Assembly (NCBI GenBank): GCA_023228995.1 | Contig: JALOAD010000017.1 | Coordinates: forward strand, 1 to 64,000 | Length of the DNA stretch: 64,000 nt | Source: JALOAD01 sp023228995 [NCBI: Candidatus Muiribacterium halophilum] | GTDB lineage: Bacteria > Muiribacteriota > Muiribacteriia > Muiribacteriales | Direction: 5' to 3' | Shown here: positions 11,819-21,498 of the stretch, one piece after another | How positions within the stretch are numbered: the first letter of the stretch is position 1 | How the letters are laid out: each line of letters starts with the position of its first letter | The notes under the pieces: model-generated | Told to the model about the DNA's origin: nothing | Databases searched by the model: none | The model's input: only the letters and a program-made list of their open reading frames with translations | Translations under genes and position numbers: made by a program

Positions 11819-13177
11819 ATGAGTTTTAATATTAATAGTAATAGAACAATTGCAGCTATAGCAACTTCAGTCGTAGGTTCTACGATTGGAGTTGTTCGTT
11901 TATCAGGAAAGAATAGTCTTAGTATTTTAAATAGTATTATTCAAAAAAAAATTAATAAACCACGATATGTTTATTTGAGAAATATTATAGATAATAATGA
12001 GATTATAGATAATGCAATTGTGATTTATTTCAAATCTCCTTGGAGTTATACAGGAGAAGACATGGTTGAAATTCAATGTCACGGTGGCTATGTTACTATG
12101 AGAAGAATATACAGTCTTCTTTTAAAAATGGGTGCAGAACCTGCACAAAAAGGTGAATTTACCAAAAGATCTTTTCTAAATGGTAAAATAGATCTTACTC
12201 AGGCAGAAGCTGTAAATAGTCTTATAAATTCTTCAAACACAGTTCTTGCGGATAATTCAATAAAAATGATGAATGGAATTTTTTCTGATCGAATTAAAGA
12301 TTTAAGAGAAAAAATCTTAGAAATCATCGCATTTATTGAAGCTTATATAGATTTTCCAGAAGATGATGTAGATGAAATTTCGCCTGAATATCTTAATTCT
12401 AATATACAAAGACTTTATAATGAATTAATTGTAATTAAAAATACTTATAGTATTTATAAAAAGTTAAAAGAAGGTATAAAAGTTGCTATTGCAGGTAGAC
12501 CTAATGCAGGGAAATCATCTCTTTTAAATGCTTGTCTTAAAGAAGAAAAAGCAATAGTTACACATATACCAGGAACAACAAGAGATGTTCTTGAACATAC
12601 TCTTTATATAAATGGTATGAATGTTACAATTTATGATACGGCAGGAATAAGAAGTACCGAAGACACTGTTGAAAGTATTGGTATTATGCGTGCAGAAAAA
12701 ACACTTATGGATTCTGATATTATACTTCATATAATAGATGCTTCTGTTGAATTTACATCAGAAGATAAATACATATATGATAAAATTAAAAATAAAAGAA
12801 AAATAATAATATTAAATAAAATAGACCTTGGAAAGTGTTTGGAAAAGAGTTTTTTTAATAAAGATAATATTGTTGAAGTTTCTTTGAAAACAGGAGAAGG
12901 TTTTGATAATTTTGAATGTTTACTTCAAAATGAAATAAATATTGAGAATTTTGTTGATAATGATTTTGATTTTTTCATTGATAATGAAAGATATGTTAAT
13001 TCAATTCATAAAGTTGTTTTGATTTTACAAAAAATTCTTGATGAAATAAATAAACCTTTGGAATATACGGCAGAAGATCTAAAAGATGCTAAAGATGAGC
13101 TTGGAAGTATTATTGGTGAAATTTATCATGATGATATACTTGATAAAATATTTTCAACATTTTGTCTTGGAAAATAA
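11819..13177 (+). CDS. mnmE: tRNA modification GTPase MnmE
   Basis: 452 residues. MnmE works with MnmG to install (carboxymethyl)aminomethyl groups at U34 of tRNAs. The N-terminal formyl-THF-binding domain is followed by helices and an inserted G domain: GRPNAGKSSLLNA, IPGTTRDV, DTAGIRSTED and NKID. The extreme C-terminus FCLGK contains the conserved C-x-GK. It starts 1 bp after jag. Downstream, 175 bp separate it from the two mnmG genes. Confidence 0.97.
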   Translation: MSFNINSNRTIAAIATSVVGSTIGVVRLSGKNSLSILNSIIQKKINKPRYVYLRNIIDNNEIIDNAIVIYFKSPWSYTGEDMVEIQCHGGYVTMRRIYSLLLKMGAEPAQKGEFTKRSFLNGKIDLTQAEAVNSLINSSNTVLADNSIKMMNGIFSDRIKDLREKILEIIAFIEAYIDFPEDDVDEISPEYLNSNIQRLYNELIVIKNTYSIYKKLKEGIKVAIAGRPNAGKSSLLNACLKEEKAIVTHIPGTTRDVLEHTLYINGMNVTIYDTAGIRSTEDTVESIGIMRAEKTLMDSDIILHIIDASVEFTSEDKYIYDKIKNKRKIIILNKIDLGKCLEKSFFNKDNIVEVSLKTGEGFDNFECLLQNEINIENFVDNDFDFFIDNERYVNSIHKVVLILQKILDEINKPLEYTAEDLKDAKDELGSIIGEIYHDDILDKIFSTFCLGK

Positions 13178-13352
13178 GAAGAAGCGGTATAAAAGCGGTA
13201 TAGAAGCGGTTATACGAAAACATGAGCGAAAATAAATTATTATATAACACAATATCGCTGATAAAGTCATATTATGATTTTATCAACTATCTATGCTGAA
13301 AGCATATATCTTGCAAAAGGCAATATCGTTTAACAGGGGTTAAAGAGGCAAA
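13178..13352. repeat. AAGCGGTATA-type repeats in mnmE-mnmG gap
   Basis: Three close copies of AAGCGGTATA-like sequence at 13183-13215, then a segment with CGCTGATAAAGTCATATTAT and CTATGCTGAAAGCATAT. Related pieces recur at 26965-26990 and 60643-60700. Low-copy interspersed repeats without coding content. Confidence 0.5.
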
Positions 13353-15218
13353 ATGGATAATAAATACGGAGTTATAGTTGTTGGAGCTGGGCATGCAGGT
13401 TGTGAAGCAGCTCTTGCAAGTGCAAGAATGGGGGTAAACACTCTTCTAGTTACTTTAAACTTAGATTGTATTGCTCATTTACCATGTAATCCTTCAATTG
13501 GTGGTCCTGGAAAAAGTCATCTTGTATATGAAATTGATGCTCTTGGTGGAGAAATGGCAAGAAATACCATGAAATCATTTATTCATATTAGAACTTTAAA
13601 TACTTCAAAAGGTCCAGCGGTTAGAGCAATTAGAGCTCAAATGGATAAAAGACTTTATACTTCCAATATGAAAAAAGTAATTATGAATACTAAAAATCTT
13701 TTTTTAATTCAATCAGAAGTTACAGAACTTTTAACTGAAAACCAAAAAATAAAAGGTATAAAAGTTATAACTGGTATTGAATATTACAGTGAAGCTGTTG
13801 TTGTTACAACAGGTACTTATTTAAGAGCTTTTATAGTTATAGGTCCTGAAAAATATCCAGGTGGTCCTCATAATCAAATGCCTGCAAACTTTCTTACAAA
13901 ATCGCTTGAAAAAGCTGGTATAGAAACTGATAGATTTCAAACTGGAACTCCTCCAAGAGTTAAAAAAAGTTCTATAGATTTTTCTAAACTAAAAGTTAAT
14001 GAATCTGAAAAAACAATTCCAGAATTTTCTTTTTTTTATAAAAATCAAATGTTAAATAAAGACTTTCTTCCTACTTATGTTGTTTATACTAATGAAAACA
14101 CAGTGAAAGAAATAAAAAACGGACTTTCAGGTTCACCACTTGTAATAAAAAATATAACAGATAAAGGTCCAAGATATTGTCCTTCAATTGATAGAAAAGT
14201 TATGAATTTTCCTAATAAGCAAGAACATCAGATTTTTATAGAACCTGAAGGATGGGAAACTGAAGAAACTTATCTTCAGGGATTAACATCAGCAACACCA
14301 GAAACAACTCAACTTAGAGTACTTAAATCAATAGAAGGTTTGGAAAACATTGAAATAATGAGGCCTGCTTATGGAATCGAATACGATTGTATTTTACCTC
14401 ATCAATTAAAAGAAACTTTAGAAGTAAAAAGTTTAGAAGGTTTTTTTTCAGCTGGTCAAATAAATGGAACATCAGGTTATGAGGAAGCAGCAGCTCAAGG
14501 AATTGTTGCTGGAATTAATGCTGCTTTGAAATGTCAAAATAGACCTCCGCTTATTCTTACTAGAATGGAAAGTTATATAGGTGTGCTTATAGATGATCTT
14601 ATAAATAAACAACATTATGAACCTTATAGAATGTTCACTTCATCAGCTGAGTATAGATTGCTTTTAAGACAGGATAATGCTGTGTTGAGATTATCTCCTT
14701 ATGGTTATATTGCTGGTCTTCTTTCAAAAGAAGATTTTGATAAAGTAAGAAAATATCGAATGGGTATTTATAAAGAAATTATAAAATTAAAACAATTTCG
14801 TATAAGAGATACAAAAGAAAATAATTTAAAAATGAAAAACATTGATAATAGTTCATTAAAAGGAATTCAATCAGCTTATGATATTATGAAAAGACCAGAT
14901 ATATTGTTTAAACATCTTAAAGAATTTGGTTATTTAAGTGAAATATCAAAAGATATAGAAAATCATTTAAATATTGTAATAAAATACGAGGGTTATATTG
15001 AAAAACAAAAAAATGAAGTTAATAGAATAAAAAAAATGGATAAAGTAAAAATCTCTAAAGATTTTGATTGGAAAACAATTAAAGGTATATCAAATGAAGC
15101 TTATGAAAATTTAATTTATTTCAAACCAGAATCATTTAAAATATTAAAAAAACTTCCAGGTGTGTCTTCACATGAGTTGAATATAATTTATATTTATATT
15201 AAAAGAAGGAAAAAATGA
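13353..15218 (+). CDS. mnmG: tRNA uridine 34 modification enzyme MnmG, paralogue 1
   Basis: FAD enzyme, 621 residues, partner of MnmE. It has the dinucleotide motif [10 protein letters not shown], catalytic cysteines C45 in CNPSIGG and C276 in GPRYCPSI, and the DALGGEM and [15 protein letters not shown] segments. The C-terminal region that binds MnmE is shifted from the usual pattern: it reads [14 protein letters not shown] instead of IGxxxRIxGVxxxD. It overlaps the next mnmG paralogue by 4 bp (ATGA). A complete second copy directly behind it is unusual; see findings. Confidence 0.93.
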   Translation: MDNKYGVIVVGAGHAGCEAALASARMGVNTLLVTLNLDCIAHLPCNPSIGGPGKSHLVYEIDALGGEMARNTMKSFIHIRTLNTSKGPAVRAIRAQMDKRLYTSNMKKVIMNTKNLFLIQSEVTELLTENQKIKGIKVITGIEYYSEAVVVTTGTYLRAFIVIGPEKYPGGPHNQMPANFLTKSLEKAGIETDRFQTGTPPRVKKSSIDFSKLKVNESEKTIPEFSFFYKNQMLNKDFLPTYVVYTNENTVKEIKNGLSGSPLVIKNITDKGPRYCPSIDRKVMNFPNKQEHQIFIEPEGWETEETYLQGLTSATPETTQLRVLKSIEGLENIEIMRPAYGIEYDCILPHQLKETLEVKSLEGFFSAGQINGTSGYEEAAAQGIVAGINAALKCQNRPPLILTRMESYIGVLIDDLINKQHYEPYRMFTSSAEYRLLLRQDNAVLRLSPYGYIAGLLSKEDFDKVRKYRMGIYKEIIKLKQFRIRDTKENNLKMKNIDNSSLKGIQSAYDIMKRPDILFKHLKEFGYLSEISKDIENHLNIVIKYEGYIEKQKNEVNRIKKMDKVKISKDFDWKTIKGISNEAYENLIYFKPESFKILKKLPGVSSHELNIIYIYIKRRKK

Positions 15219-17029
15219 AAAAAGATTTTACTTATGATGTTATTGTCATTGGTGGCGGCCATGCAGGTTGTGAAGCTGCTTATATATCAGCTTTATTAAA
15301 AGCTAAAACTCTTCTTCTTACTATAAATCTTGATACTATTGGAGAAACACCGTGTAATCCAGCATTTGGTGGAGCAGGAAAGAGTCAAATAATTAGAGAA
15401 ATAGATGCTTTGGGTGGAATTATGCCTAGAATAGTTGATAGAAGTGCTATTCAGGTGAGAATGTTAAATACAAAAGGTGGAGCAGCGGTTCATTCGCTTA
15501 GAATGCAAATTGATAGAGAAAAATACAGATATGAGATGAAAGTAACTTTAGAAAAAATTCCAAACCTTTATGTTAAACAAGGAAAAGTAAAAAATCTATT
15601 ATTTAATAACAATGAACTTTCAGGAGTAATATGTAATACTGGTTCTACTTATTATGGTAAAAAAATAATAATAGCTGCTGGAACTTTTCTTGGTGGAAAA
15701 GTTATTTTAGGTGAAACTGAGTATAATGCAGGTAGATATGGAGAACCAGGTTCTTATTCTTTATCTGATAATTTAAAGGAAATAGGATTTAATACTTTTA
15801 AACTTAAAACTGGAACACCATCTCGAATTGCAGGTAATAGTATTGATTTTTCAGGTTTGGAAAAACAAGAACATGAAAATATAGATCAGAACTTTTCTAT
15901 TTGGGAAAAAAATACAGTTAAAAATGGTAGAGATTGTTATGTTGTTCGTACTGATGACAAAGTTCATGAAATTATAAGACAAAATATAGAATTTTCACCA
16001 CTTTTTAAAGGTATTATAGAAGGAAAAGGTCCAAGATATTGTCCTTCTATTGAAGATAAAGTTGTAAGATTTTTTGATAAAGATAGCCATAAAATATTTC
16101 TTGAACCTGAAGGAAACAATACAGATGAATGGTATATGCAAGGGTTTTCTTCATCTTTGCCTGAAAAAATTCAAAATACAATGCTAAAAACAATAAAAGG
16201 TCTTGAAAATTGTCATATTTTTAAACCAGGATATGCTGTTGAATATTATTCAATAGATTCTACACAACTTTATAATACACTTGAGAGTAAAAATATTAAA
16301 AATTTATATTTTGCAGGTCAGGTAAATGGTACATCAGGTTATGAGGAAGCTGGAGCACAAGGTATTATTGCAGGAATAAATGCTGCATTGAGTTTAAAAA
16401 ATAAAGAAAAATTTACTCTTTCAAGAAATGAAAGTTATATAGGAACTCTTATAGATGATCTTATTCTTAAAGGAACTCAAAAAGAACCTTATAGAATGTT
16501 TACTTCAAGAATGGATAATCGAATGATAGCAAGACAGGATAATGCTTATTATAGATTGTCAGAGAAAGCATATTTAGCAGGATGTATTACAGAAGAACAA
16601 TTTGATATTATAAAGAAAAAAACTTTGAAAATTAAAGAAGTTAATAATTACATTGCTGTTAACAAAGTTAAAAATAAAACTTTTTTAGATATGCTTAAAA
16701 CGCAAAATACTAGTTTGGAAGATTTTCCAGATATTATAAAAAAGTTTGAGCTTACTTTTGATGAGATTATTACAATTGAAAGTGATGTTAAATATGCTGG
16801 ATATATTGAAAAACACAATAAATTTCTTGAAATGAATAAAGAATGGACTGAAAAAAAAATACCAGAATTTATAGATTATTTTAAAATACCAAATTTAACT
16901 ATAGAAGCAAGACAGAAATTTAAAGAGATAAATCCTGTAACAATTGGAGAAGCAGGAAGAATATCAGGAATAAGTTCTTCTGATATAACAGCTTTGATAT
17001 TATATATAAGAAAAATAGTGAAATGGTGA
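15215..17029 (+). CDS. mnmG2: tRNA uridine 34 modification enzyme MnmG, paralogue 2
   Basis: Second full-length MnmG, 604 residues. It keeps [12 protein letters not shown]47 (CNPAFGG) and C276 ([10 protein letters not shown]), and the C-terminal [19 protein letters not shown], which matches the family better than paralogue 1. However the segment [15 protein letters not shown] departs from the usual LNxSKGPAVxxxRAQ. Each copy is therefore canonical where the other is not, which could mean division of labour or hetero-dimer formation. Translation is coupled to paralogue 1. Its stop lies in a GTGAAATG tandem repeat. Confidence 0.9.
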   Translation: MKKDFTYDVIVIGGGHAGCEAAYISALLKAKTLLLTINLDTIGETPCNPAFGGAGKSQIIREIDALGGIMPRIVDRSAIQVRMLNTKGGAAVHSLRMQIDREKYRYEMKVTLEKIPNLYVKQGKVKNLLFNNNELSGVICNTGSTYYGKKIIIAAGTFLGGKVILGETEYNAGRYGEPGSYSLSDNLKEIGFNTFKLKTGTPSRIAGNSIDFSGLEKQEHENIDQNFSIWEKNTVKNGRDCYVVRTDDKVHEIIRQNIEFSPLFKGIIEGKGPRYCPSIEDKVVRFFDKDSHKIFLEPEGNNTDEWYMQGFSSSLPEKIQNTMLKTIKGLENCHIFKPGYAVEYYSIDSTQLYNTLESKNIKNLYFAGQVNGTSGYEEAGAQGIIAGINAALSLKNKEKFTLSRNESYIGTLIDDLILKGTQKEPYRMFTSRMDNRMIARQDNAYYRLSEKAYLAGCITEEQFDIIKKKTLKIKEVNNYIAVNKVKNKTFLDMLKTQNTSLEDFPDIIKKFELTFDEIITIESDVKYAGYIEKHNKFLEMNKEWTEKKIPEFIDYFKIPNLTIEARQKFKEINPVTIGEAGRISGISSSDITALILYIRKIVKW

Positions 17030-17065
17030 AATGGTGAAATGGTGAAATGGTGAGATGGTGAAATG
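17018..17065 (+). repeat. 8-bp tandem repeat GTGAAATG
   Basis: Six tandem units of GTGAAATG (one with GTGAGATG) overlap the last codons and stop of the second mnmG. The unit resembles one arm of the long GTGAAATGG hairpins seen at 43523, 49302, 52979, 53070 and 54461. Slippage here would alter only the mnmG 3' end. Confidence 0.85.
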
Positions 17066-17094
17066 GTAAAAAAAACTTAGAAAAGGAGTTTTGA

Positions 17095-17769
17095 ATGGAT
17101 AATTTTTTAAATTTGAGAAATAAAATAGATTTTCTTTTAAAAAAATATGAATTTAATTATGAAAATAAAATTGTAGATAAATTTACAGAATTTATAAGTC
17201 TTCTTATTGAAGAAAATACTAAATATAATTTAGCTTCAATAAAAGATATAGATGTTTTTCTTGAAAAAACCTTTATAGATTCACTTATTCCTTTAAAATA
17301 TCTTGGTAATATAAAAGGTAATTTAATAGATATAGGTTCAGGAAACGGTTTTCCTGGAGTGATTTTGGGTATTGTTTGTGAAGATTTAAATGTTGTTTTG
17401 TGTGATGCAGAGACGAAAAAAATCAGATTCCTTGATAAAGCTTGTGAACTTCTTGGTAATAGATTTCAAACTCTTCATGGTAGAGCAGAAGATAATATAT
17501 CTTATTTTAATAAATTTGATTTTGTTTGTGCTAAAGCTCTAGTTTCTAAAGCAGATAAATGGTTAAAATGGACAATTCCATATCTTGCTCCAAATGGAAT
17601 AAGTGTTAATTATAAAACTAAAGTTTTTAATGATGATCTTGAGCTTGCTGTTACAAAATCTTATATGAAGAAAAAAAAATGCGAACTTATACATTCTATT
17701 CCTTATAAAGTTGCTGATGTAGAGCGGGAAGTGTTTTTTATAAGAAAGTTATGCACAAAAAAAATTTAA
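17095..17769 (+). CDS. rsmG: 16S rRNA m7G methyltransferase RsmG
   Basis: 224 residues. SAM-dependent methyltransferase (GidB) acting on G527 of 16S rRNA. The SAM motif DIGSGNGFPGVILGI is at about residues 80-94, and the family segments KYNLASIKD and ARxxxSK-like CAKALVSKADKW are present. A good AGGAG precedes the ATG. Placement after mnmG is the conserved order. DnaA-box-like motifs begin in its last codons. Confidence 0.95.
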   Translation: MDNFLNLRNKIDFLLKKYEFNYENKIVDKFTEFISLLIEENTKYNLASIKDIDVFLEKTFIDSLIPLKYLGNIKGNLIDIGSGNGFPGVILGIVCEDLNVVLCDAETKKIRFLDKACELLGNRFQTLHGRAEDNISYFNKFDFVCAKALVSKADKWLKWTIPYLAPNGISVNYKTKVFNDDLELAVTKSYMKKKKCELIHSIPYKVADVEREVFFIRKLCTKKI

Positions 17770-17904
17770 TTGTGTATAGTTTAGAAAATTTTACAAAGTA
17801 GTGAACAAGCTTAAAACTATTGAAAACACTAATGTTTCAAAATTTTATATGCAAAACCTTTAATGTCAAAGCCAGTTTTGTTATAATGTGGATAATGTGG
17901 ATAA
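17749..17904. promoter_or_regulatory. DnaA-box cluster overlapping an extended -10 promoter
   Basis: Two perfect consensus DnaA boxes in tandem on the minus strand (TGTGGATAA at 17887-17895 and 17896-17904), plus weaker motifs TTATGCACA (17749-17757) and TGTGTATAG (17771-17779). The first perfect box shares its first base with the extended -10 element TG-T-TATAAT at 17879-17887, which would drive the TPR gene starting at 17929. The arrangement suggests DnaA control of that promoter or a secondary DnaA-binding locus. Confidence 0.65.
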
Positions 17905-17928
17905 CTATTAGAAAGTTTAGGAGATAGA

Positions 17929-19671
17929 ATGAAAGTTTTTGAAAGTATAATTGAAAAGATTAATACAAAATCAGGAGCTTTACCTGATCTTGATAAAATA
18001 ATACCATCAAGAGCTTTGTTAAAAAAAGAACCTGAACTTAGTAAAGCTGATAAAAGATATTCAATGGCTGAAATGTCTTTTAAAAATAAAGATTATAGAC
18101 AAGCTATAATTCATGCATCAGATGCAGTAAAACTCAATCCAAAACTAATAGGACCTTTTCTTATTATGGGTGAAAGTTATACAATAAATGAAAGATATAT
18201 AGATGCTCTTAGAATATTAAATAGAGGAATTGAATTCACAGGTGGTTTTGATATATATGGAAAAATTGAAGCTGTTTATCTAAAACAAGGAAAGAAAAAA
18301 GAAATTGTTAAAATGTGGAATGATTTTCTTAAATCTTCTAAAAGAAAAGACATGGGTTATAAATCTTTAGGTGAATTCTATGAAAATATAGAAGAAGATT
18401 ATGATAAAGCGATTGAATTTTATTCAAAGACAATTGAGCATAATGAAGTAAATTTTGATGTTTTTGAAAAACTTGGAGATCTTTATAGAATGTTAGGAAA
18501 TGAACAAAAAAGCATTGAAACCTATGATAAATTGCTTAATTCTAAACATTCTAAAGAGTTTTTTAGAAATTCTTCACATAAAGCTAGAGTTCTTACAAAA
18601 CTAGGAAATATATATTTTTCTCAAAAAAAATTTATAGAAGCTTATAAGTATTTTGACATGTCACTTCAAGCTGTTCCAGGAGATAAAACAGTTTATATGA
18701 GACTTGGAGATATAGCTATTTATGTTGAAGATTATAAAAGTAGTCTTAGGTTTTATAGATTAGCTTATCAAGCTGATAAAACTGATATAGAGATGATTAT
18801 AAAACATGCAATTGCTTGTAGCGAATCTGATAAAAAAGATGAAGCTCTTATTCTTTTTAAGACTATTCAAAAATATAATCCTCTTATAACAAATATAAAA
18901 GAATTAGTTGAAAGCTATGAGATAAAAAAAGAGTTTGATGAAATTGCATTAAAAGGTTTGATAGAAGAAAACACCGATCTTATTATTGGTTATAAATATC
19001 CTCATCCTTTTAGATTTCCTGAAAGCAGAGAAGAGCTTGATGAAATGAGAAAAAAATTTGTTGAAGAAAGGGATAATATTAAAGAAGATATAGTTGTTAA
19101 AGAAGAGGTTAATCAAAAAGTAGATGTAGAAATTAAAGAAGAAGAAAAATTTATTTCTTCAAGAGAAGAGATGGAAAATGCTTTAAATATGGCAAAAAAA
19201 ACTCCAATAGAAAAAACAGTTATTGATGAAACTTCTTTCGGAGAAATTGACCTTATAGAAGATATTGCTGAAATTGTGGAATTAAAAGAAACAGAAGAAA
19301 TTGGTTTTTCTTCTGAAACTAAAGTTGAGCCAAATATTGAAAAAAAAATAAAAAAACCAGTTGTTGAAGAAATTAAAATTGAAGCTTCCAGTGAAGAAAT
19401 CGCTCGAGAACAAAAACCTGCAAAAGAGGAAGATACTATGAATATTGAAGTTTTAAATAATACTATAATACTACTTGAAAATTATGTTAAAGAAAGCCAA
19501 GAATTATCAAGAAGAATAATGCAAATAAAAAACATTATAAGTACAGGAGAGCTTCCAGAAGATAATCTTAAAAAAAATATGATAAATATGGGTATTGAAA
19601 ATATAAAAAGTTCTATTAGAAATAATGAAGATAGAACTAAAACAATAAAAGAAACACTTTCAAAAATATAA
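17929..19671 (+). CDS. TPR-repeat protein with acidic linker and C-terminal coiled coil
   Basis: 580 residues, no signal peptide, so probably cytoplasmic. About residues 40-325 contain seven or eight tetratricopeptide repeats (for example AEMSFKNKDYRQAIIHASDA and KLGNIYFSQKKFIEAYKYF). Residues 370-500 are a Glu/Lys-rich, low-complexity linker, and the last 80 residues form a likely coiled coil. Partners are unknown. Start ATG has AGGAGA 6 bp upstream. Its promoter region overlaps two perfect DnaA boxes, hinting at coupling with replication. Confidence 0.8.
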   Translation: MKVFESIIEKINTKSGALPDLDKIIPSRALLKKEPELSKADKRYSMAEMSFKNKDYRQAIIHASDAVKLNPKLIGPFLIMGESYTINERYIDALRILNRGIEFTGGFDIYGKIEAVYLKQGKKKEIVKMWNDFLKSSKRKDMGYKSLGEFYENIEEDYDKAIEFYSKTIEHNEVNFDVFEKLGDLYRMLGNEQKSIETYDKLLNSKHSKEFFRNSSHKARVLTKLGNIYFSQKKFIEAYKYFDMSLQAVPGDKTVYMRLGDIAIYVEDYKSSLRFYRLAYQADKTDIEMIIKHAIACSESDKKDEALILFKTIQKYNPLITNIKELVESYEIKKEFDEIALKGLIEENTDLIIGYKYPHPFRFPESREELDEMRKKFVEERDNIKEDIVVKEEVNQKVDVEIKEEEKFISSREEMENALNMAKKTPIEKTVIDETSFGEIDLIEDIAEIVELKETEEIGFSSETKVEPNIEKKIKKPVVEEIKIEASSEEIAREQKPAKEEDTMNIEVLNNTIILLENYVKESQELSRRIMQIKNIISTGELPEDNLKKNMINMGIENIKSSIRNNEDRTKTIKETLSKI

Positions 19672-19753
19672 AATAAAGTAAAAGCGTGAAAGTGTGAAAT
19701 AGTGAAGTGGGAAAATTAAATCCTATAATTATATAAATAAAAATCAATATAAT

Positions 19754-19784
19754 GTCATGCCGGTACTATTCTGAGCCGGGATCT
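19754..19784 (+). repeat. CCGG hairpin repeat
   Basis: Variant of GTCATCCCGGTATGATTC-TGAGCCGGGATCT in forward orientation; the left arm reads GCCGG, weakening the stem by one pair. Confidence 0.85.
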
Positions 19785-19810
19785 GTTTTTGATATTTTTA
19801 TCATTACAAT

Positions 19811-19957
19811 AAAGCAAAAAAATAATCATTCGGTACCATTCGATATTTTACATCCATATAAAATATCTCTTTACCTTCGTTCACTTATAATACATCCGTA
19901 TATTATATGCTTCGCAACGTTCACTCAAGTTACCGAGTAGATTTTTTTTTTGCTTTT
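19811..19957. repeat. S2 repeat, copy 2 (intact)
   Basis: 147-bp element with imperfect 25-bp terminal inverted repeats (AAAGCAAAAAAATAATCATT...; complement ending GCTTT). The interior aligns base for base over long stretches with the core of the S1 repeat, including AATACATCCGTATATT and CTTCGCAAC, so S1 and S2 are divergent members of one superfamily. Confidence 0.8.
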
Positions 19958-20100
19958 GTTTATAGAAACTCCATCATGATTTATTTTAATTGAAAATTTA
20001 CCACTGATTTACAAAGATAAAGGAAAGCGAGATTGAATAAAATTTTACCGAAATCCTAAAAAATAATAGAACAACTTAGTGATGGCATGACTTTGTTTTT

Positions 20101-20175
20101 GTCACTAATGTCACAAAGTGACATGTCACGCTTTATCTGTTACAGCTTCACTGTTCTTTCTTTTAATTCGACATT
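20101..20175 (+). repeat. TGTCAC repeat
   Basis: Contains the palindrome ATGTCACAAAGTGACAT, then a second TGTCACGCTT and a tail ending CTTTTAATTCGACATT. Same family at 28603, 31576, 34075 and 37354. Confidence 0.8.
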
Positions 20176-20183
20176 AAAAATTT

Positions 20184-20214
20184 GTCATCCCGGTACTATT
20201 CTGAGCCGGGATCT
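20184..20214 (+). repeat. CCGG hairpin repeat
   Basis: Forward-orientation hairpin with perfect ATCCCGG / CCGGGAT arms just past the stop of the convergent membrane-protein gene. It could act as a transcription end, though it lacks a strong U-tract. Confidence 0.85.
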
Positions 20215-20221
20215 GTTTTTA

Positions 20222-20980
20222 TTAGTCAGTTATATTTTGAATTGAACCAGGATTACCATAGAAATTAAGAACTTGTGGTATTGTTTTTGAAAAATATATA
20301 GACATAAATACAAATATAATAAAAAATATTGTAATCATTTCTACAACTTTCCTGTTGTTTGGAATACTTGAAAGCATAGGAAGAATTTTTTCTCCAGCAT
20401 TATCTTTTGTAAACTCAATAAGACCTTTGACATTTCTTTGTTGAAGAAAATAAAATATTGCAAAAAAAGACCAGCAAAATATAGATAATATAAAAGCGTG
20501 CATGGCATATTCTCTAACAAAAAATATAAAAACAACAAATAAAGCAGTAACTGCTGTTGATACAAAAAGACTTATCATGCCGAGTATAAAGAACTGATAT
20601 AATCTTTTATATCCTTTTTCAAAAGCAATTCTTTCAACTCTATCTTTTTCTATAAGTTCATTTTTTAGAATTGTAAAATTTTTAGTTGCTGCTTTTAATT
20701 CATCGATAGTAATTTTTTTAAGAAGATTACCCCATTCTATTTGAACCATACCGTTTTTATAAGACCATATTCTATGCGAAGTATTGTTTTTAGATACAGC
20801 GATTTGTTCAGTTTTTGTTTCTCTTGATATAGATGTCATTTTAGAAAGAGCTTTTTCAAGAGTCTCAACAAAATCAATCATTTCTTCTTGAGGTATGTAC
20901 TCATCAGAGTTTTGACCCTCTCCCCAAGTAATTTTGAATTTTCCTAGAGAGACTTTTTCAATTTTTACATTTTCTTGCAT
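20222..20980 (-). CDS. Membrane protein of unknown function
   Basis: 252 residues, family not recognised. The first 115 residues are soluble, with two related W-G-E/W-G-N segments (FKITWGEGQNSDEYI and VQIEWGNLLKKITIDEL) that may be a duplicated beta unit. Three hydrophobic helices follow: about 131-155, 158-178 and 214-233. The N-terminus is predicted cytoplasmic. It is the only gene on the minus strand between 8.1 and 28.7 kb, hence against the replication direction. Divergent from the rseC-like gene 86 bp away. Confidence 0.7.
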   Translation of the reverse strand: MQENVKIEKVSLGKFKITWGEGQNSDEYIPQEEMIDFVETLEKALSKMTSISRETKTEQIAVSKNNTSHRIWSYKNGMVQIEWGNLLKKITIDELKAATKNFTILKNELIEKDRVERIAFEKGYKRLYQFFILGMISLFVSTAVTALFVVFIFFVREYAMHAFILSIFCWSFFAIFYFLQQRNVKGLIEFTKDNAGEKILPMLSSIPNNRKVVEMITIFFIIFVFMSIYFSKTIPQVLNFYGNPGSIQNITD

Positions 20981-21066
20981 AAAAGAATTCTATATGATAA
21001 ATTTTAAGATGTAAAGAGAGAAAAATTAAAAACAGTAAAAAATTTAGTAGTCTATATAGGATTATA

Positions 21067-21498
21067 ATGAAAATTACAGGAAGAGTAATTTCGCTTAAAA
21101 ATGATTTTGTAAAAATAAAATACATTAGAAACAGTGCTTGTTTTCATTGCAAATCAAAAGATTCGTGTGTTGATTCTGAAAGAAAAGAAGAAGAAATTGA
21201 GTTTAAAATAGATAATTCAGAAGATTTTAAAGTTGGAGATAATGTCAATATAATTCAGACTGTTGATATTAATCCGGTCATATTGATTTTAATAATGTAT
21301 GGAATTCCAGTGCTTTTTATGGTTGTTTCAGCAATGATAGGTCAGAATATATTTAAAGTAAGTGAAATTGTATTAGCTTTAATAATAATATTATCACTAT
21401 TTCCATCCTTTTTTATATGTAAATTTCTTGAAAAATGGATAAGTGGTAAAGATTATATAAAATATAAAATTGAAAATGTTGAAGTGGAAATTATATGA
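21067..21498 (+). CDS. RseC/MucC-family membrane protein
   Basis: 143 residues. The N-terminal part has a cysteine motif (SACFHCKSKDSCV, C-x2-C-x5-C) typical of SoxR-reducing system/RseC proteins, followed by a small beta domain. Two transmembrane helices (about residues 75-95 and 102-120) precede a short basic tail. In proteobacteria the family links Rnf-type electron transfer with regulators; here no such genes are adjacent. It overlaps ispH by 4 bp, so the two form an operon with rpsA. Confidence 0.75.
   Translation: MKITGRVISLKNDFVKIKYIRNSACFHCKSKDSCVDSERKEEEIEFKIDNSEDFKVGDNVNIIQTVDINPVILILIMYGIPVLFMVVSAMIGQNIFKVSEIVLALIIILSLFPSFFICKFLEKWISGKDYIKYKIENVEVEII

Larger units (their letters stand above)
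19672..20221. other. Repeat-filled intergenic region
   Basis: 550 bp without a credible gene. In order it holds a GTGAAATAGTGAAGTGGG fragment (19690-19712), a CCGG hairpin (19754-19784, with a GCCGG mutation in the left arm), a full S2 repeat (19811-19957), a TGTCAC repeat (20101-20175) and another hairpin (20184-20214). Confidence 0.8.

Noticed and set aside
19752-19940. 62-codon frame
   Set aside because: Consists of hairpin and S2 repeat sequence only; no ribosome-binding site.
20222-20980. Gene of horizontal origin because of its reverse strand
   Set aside because: Codon use and base composition look like the neighbours; orientation alone is not enough.
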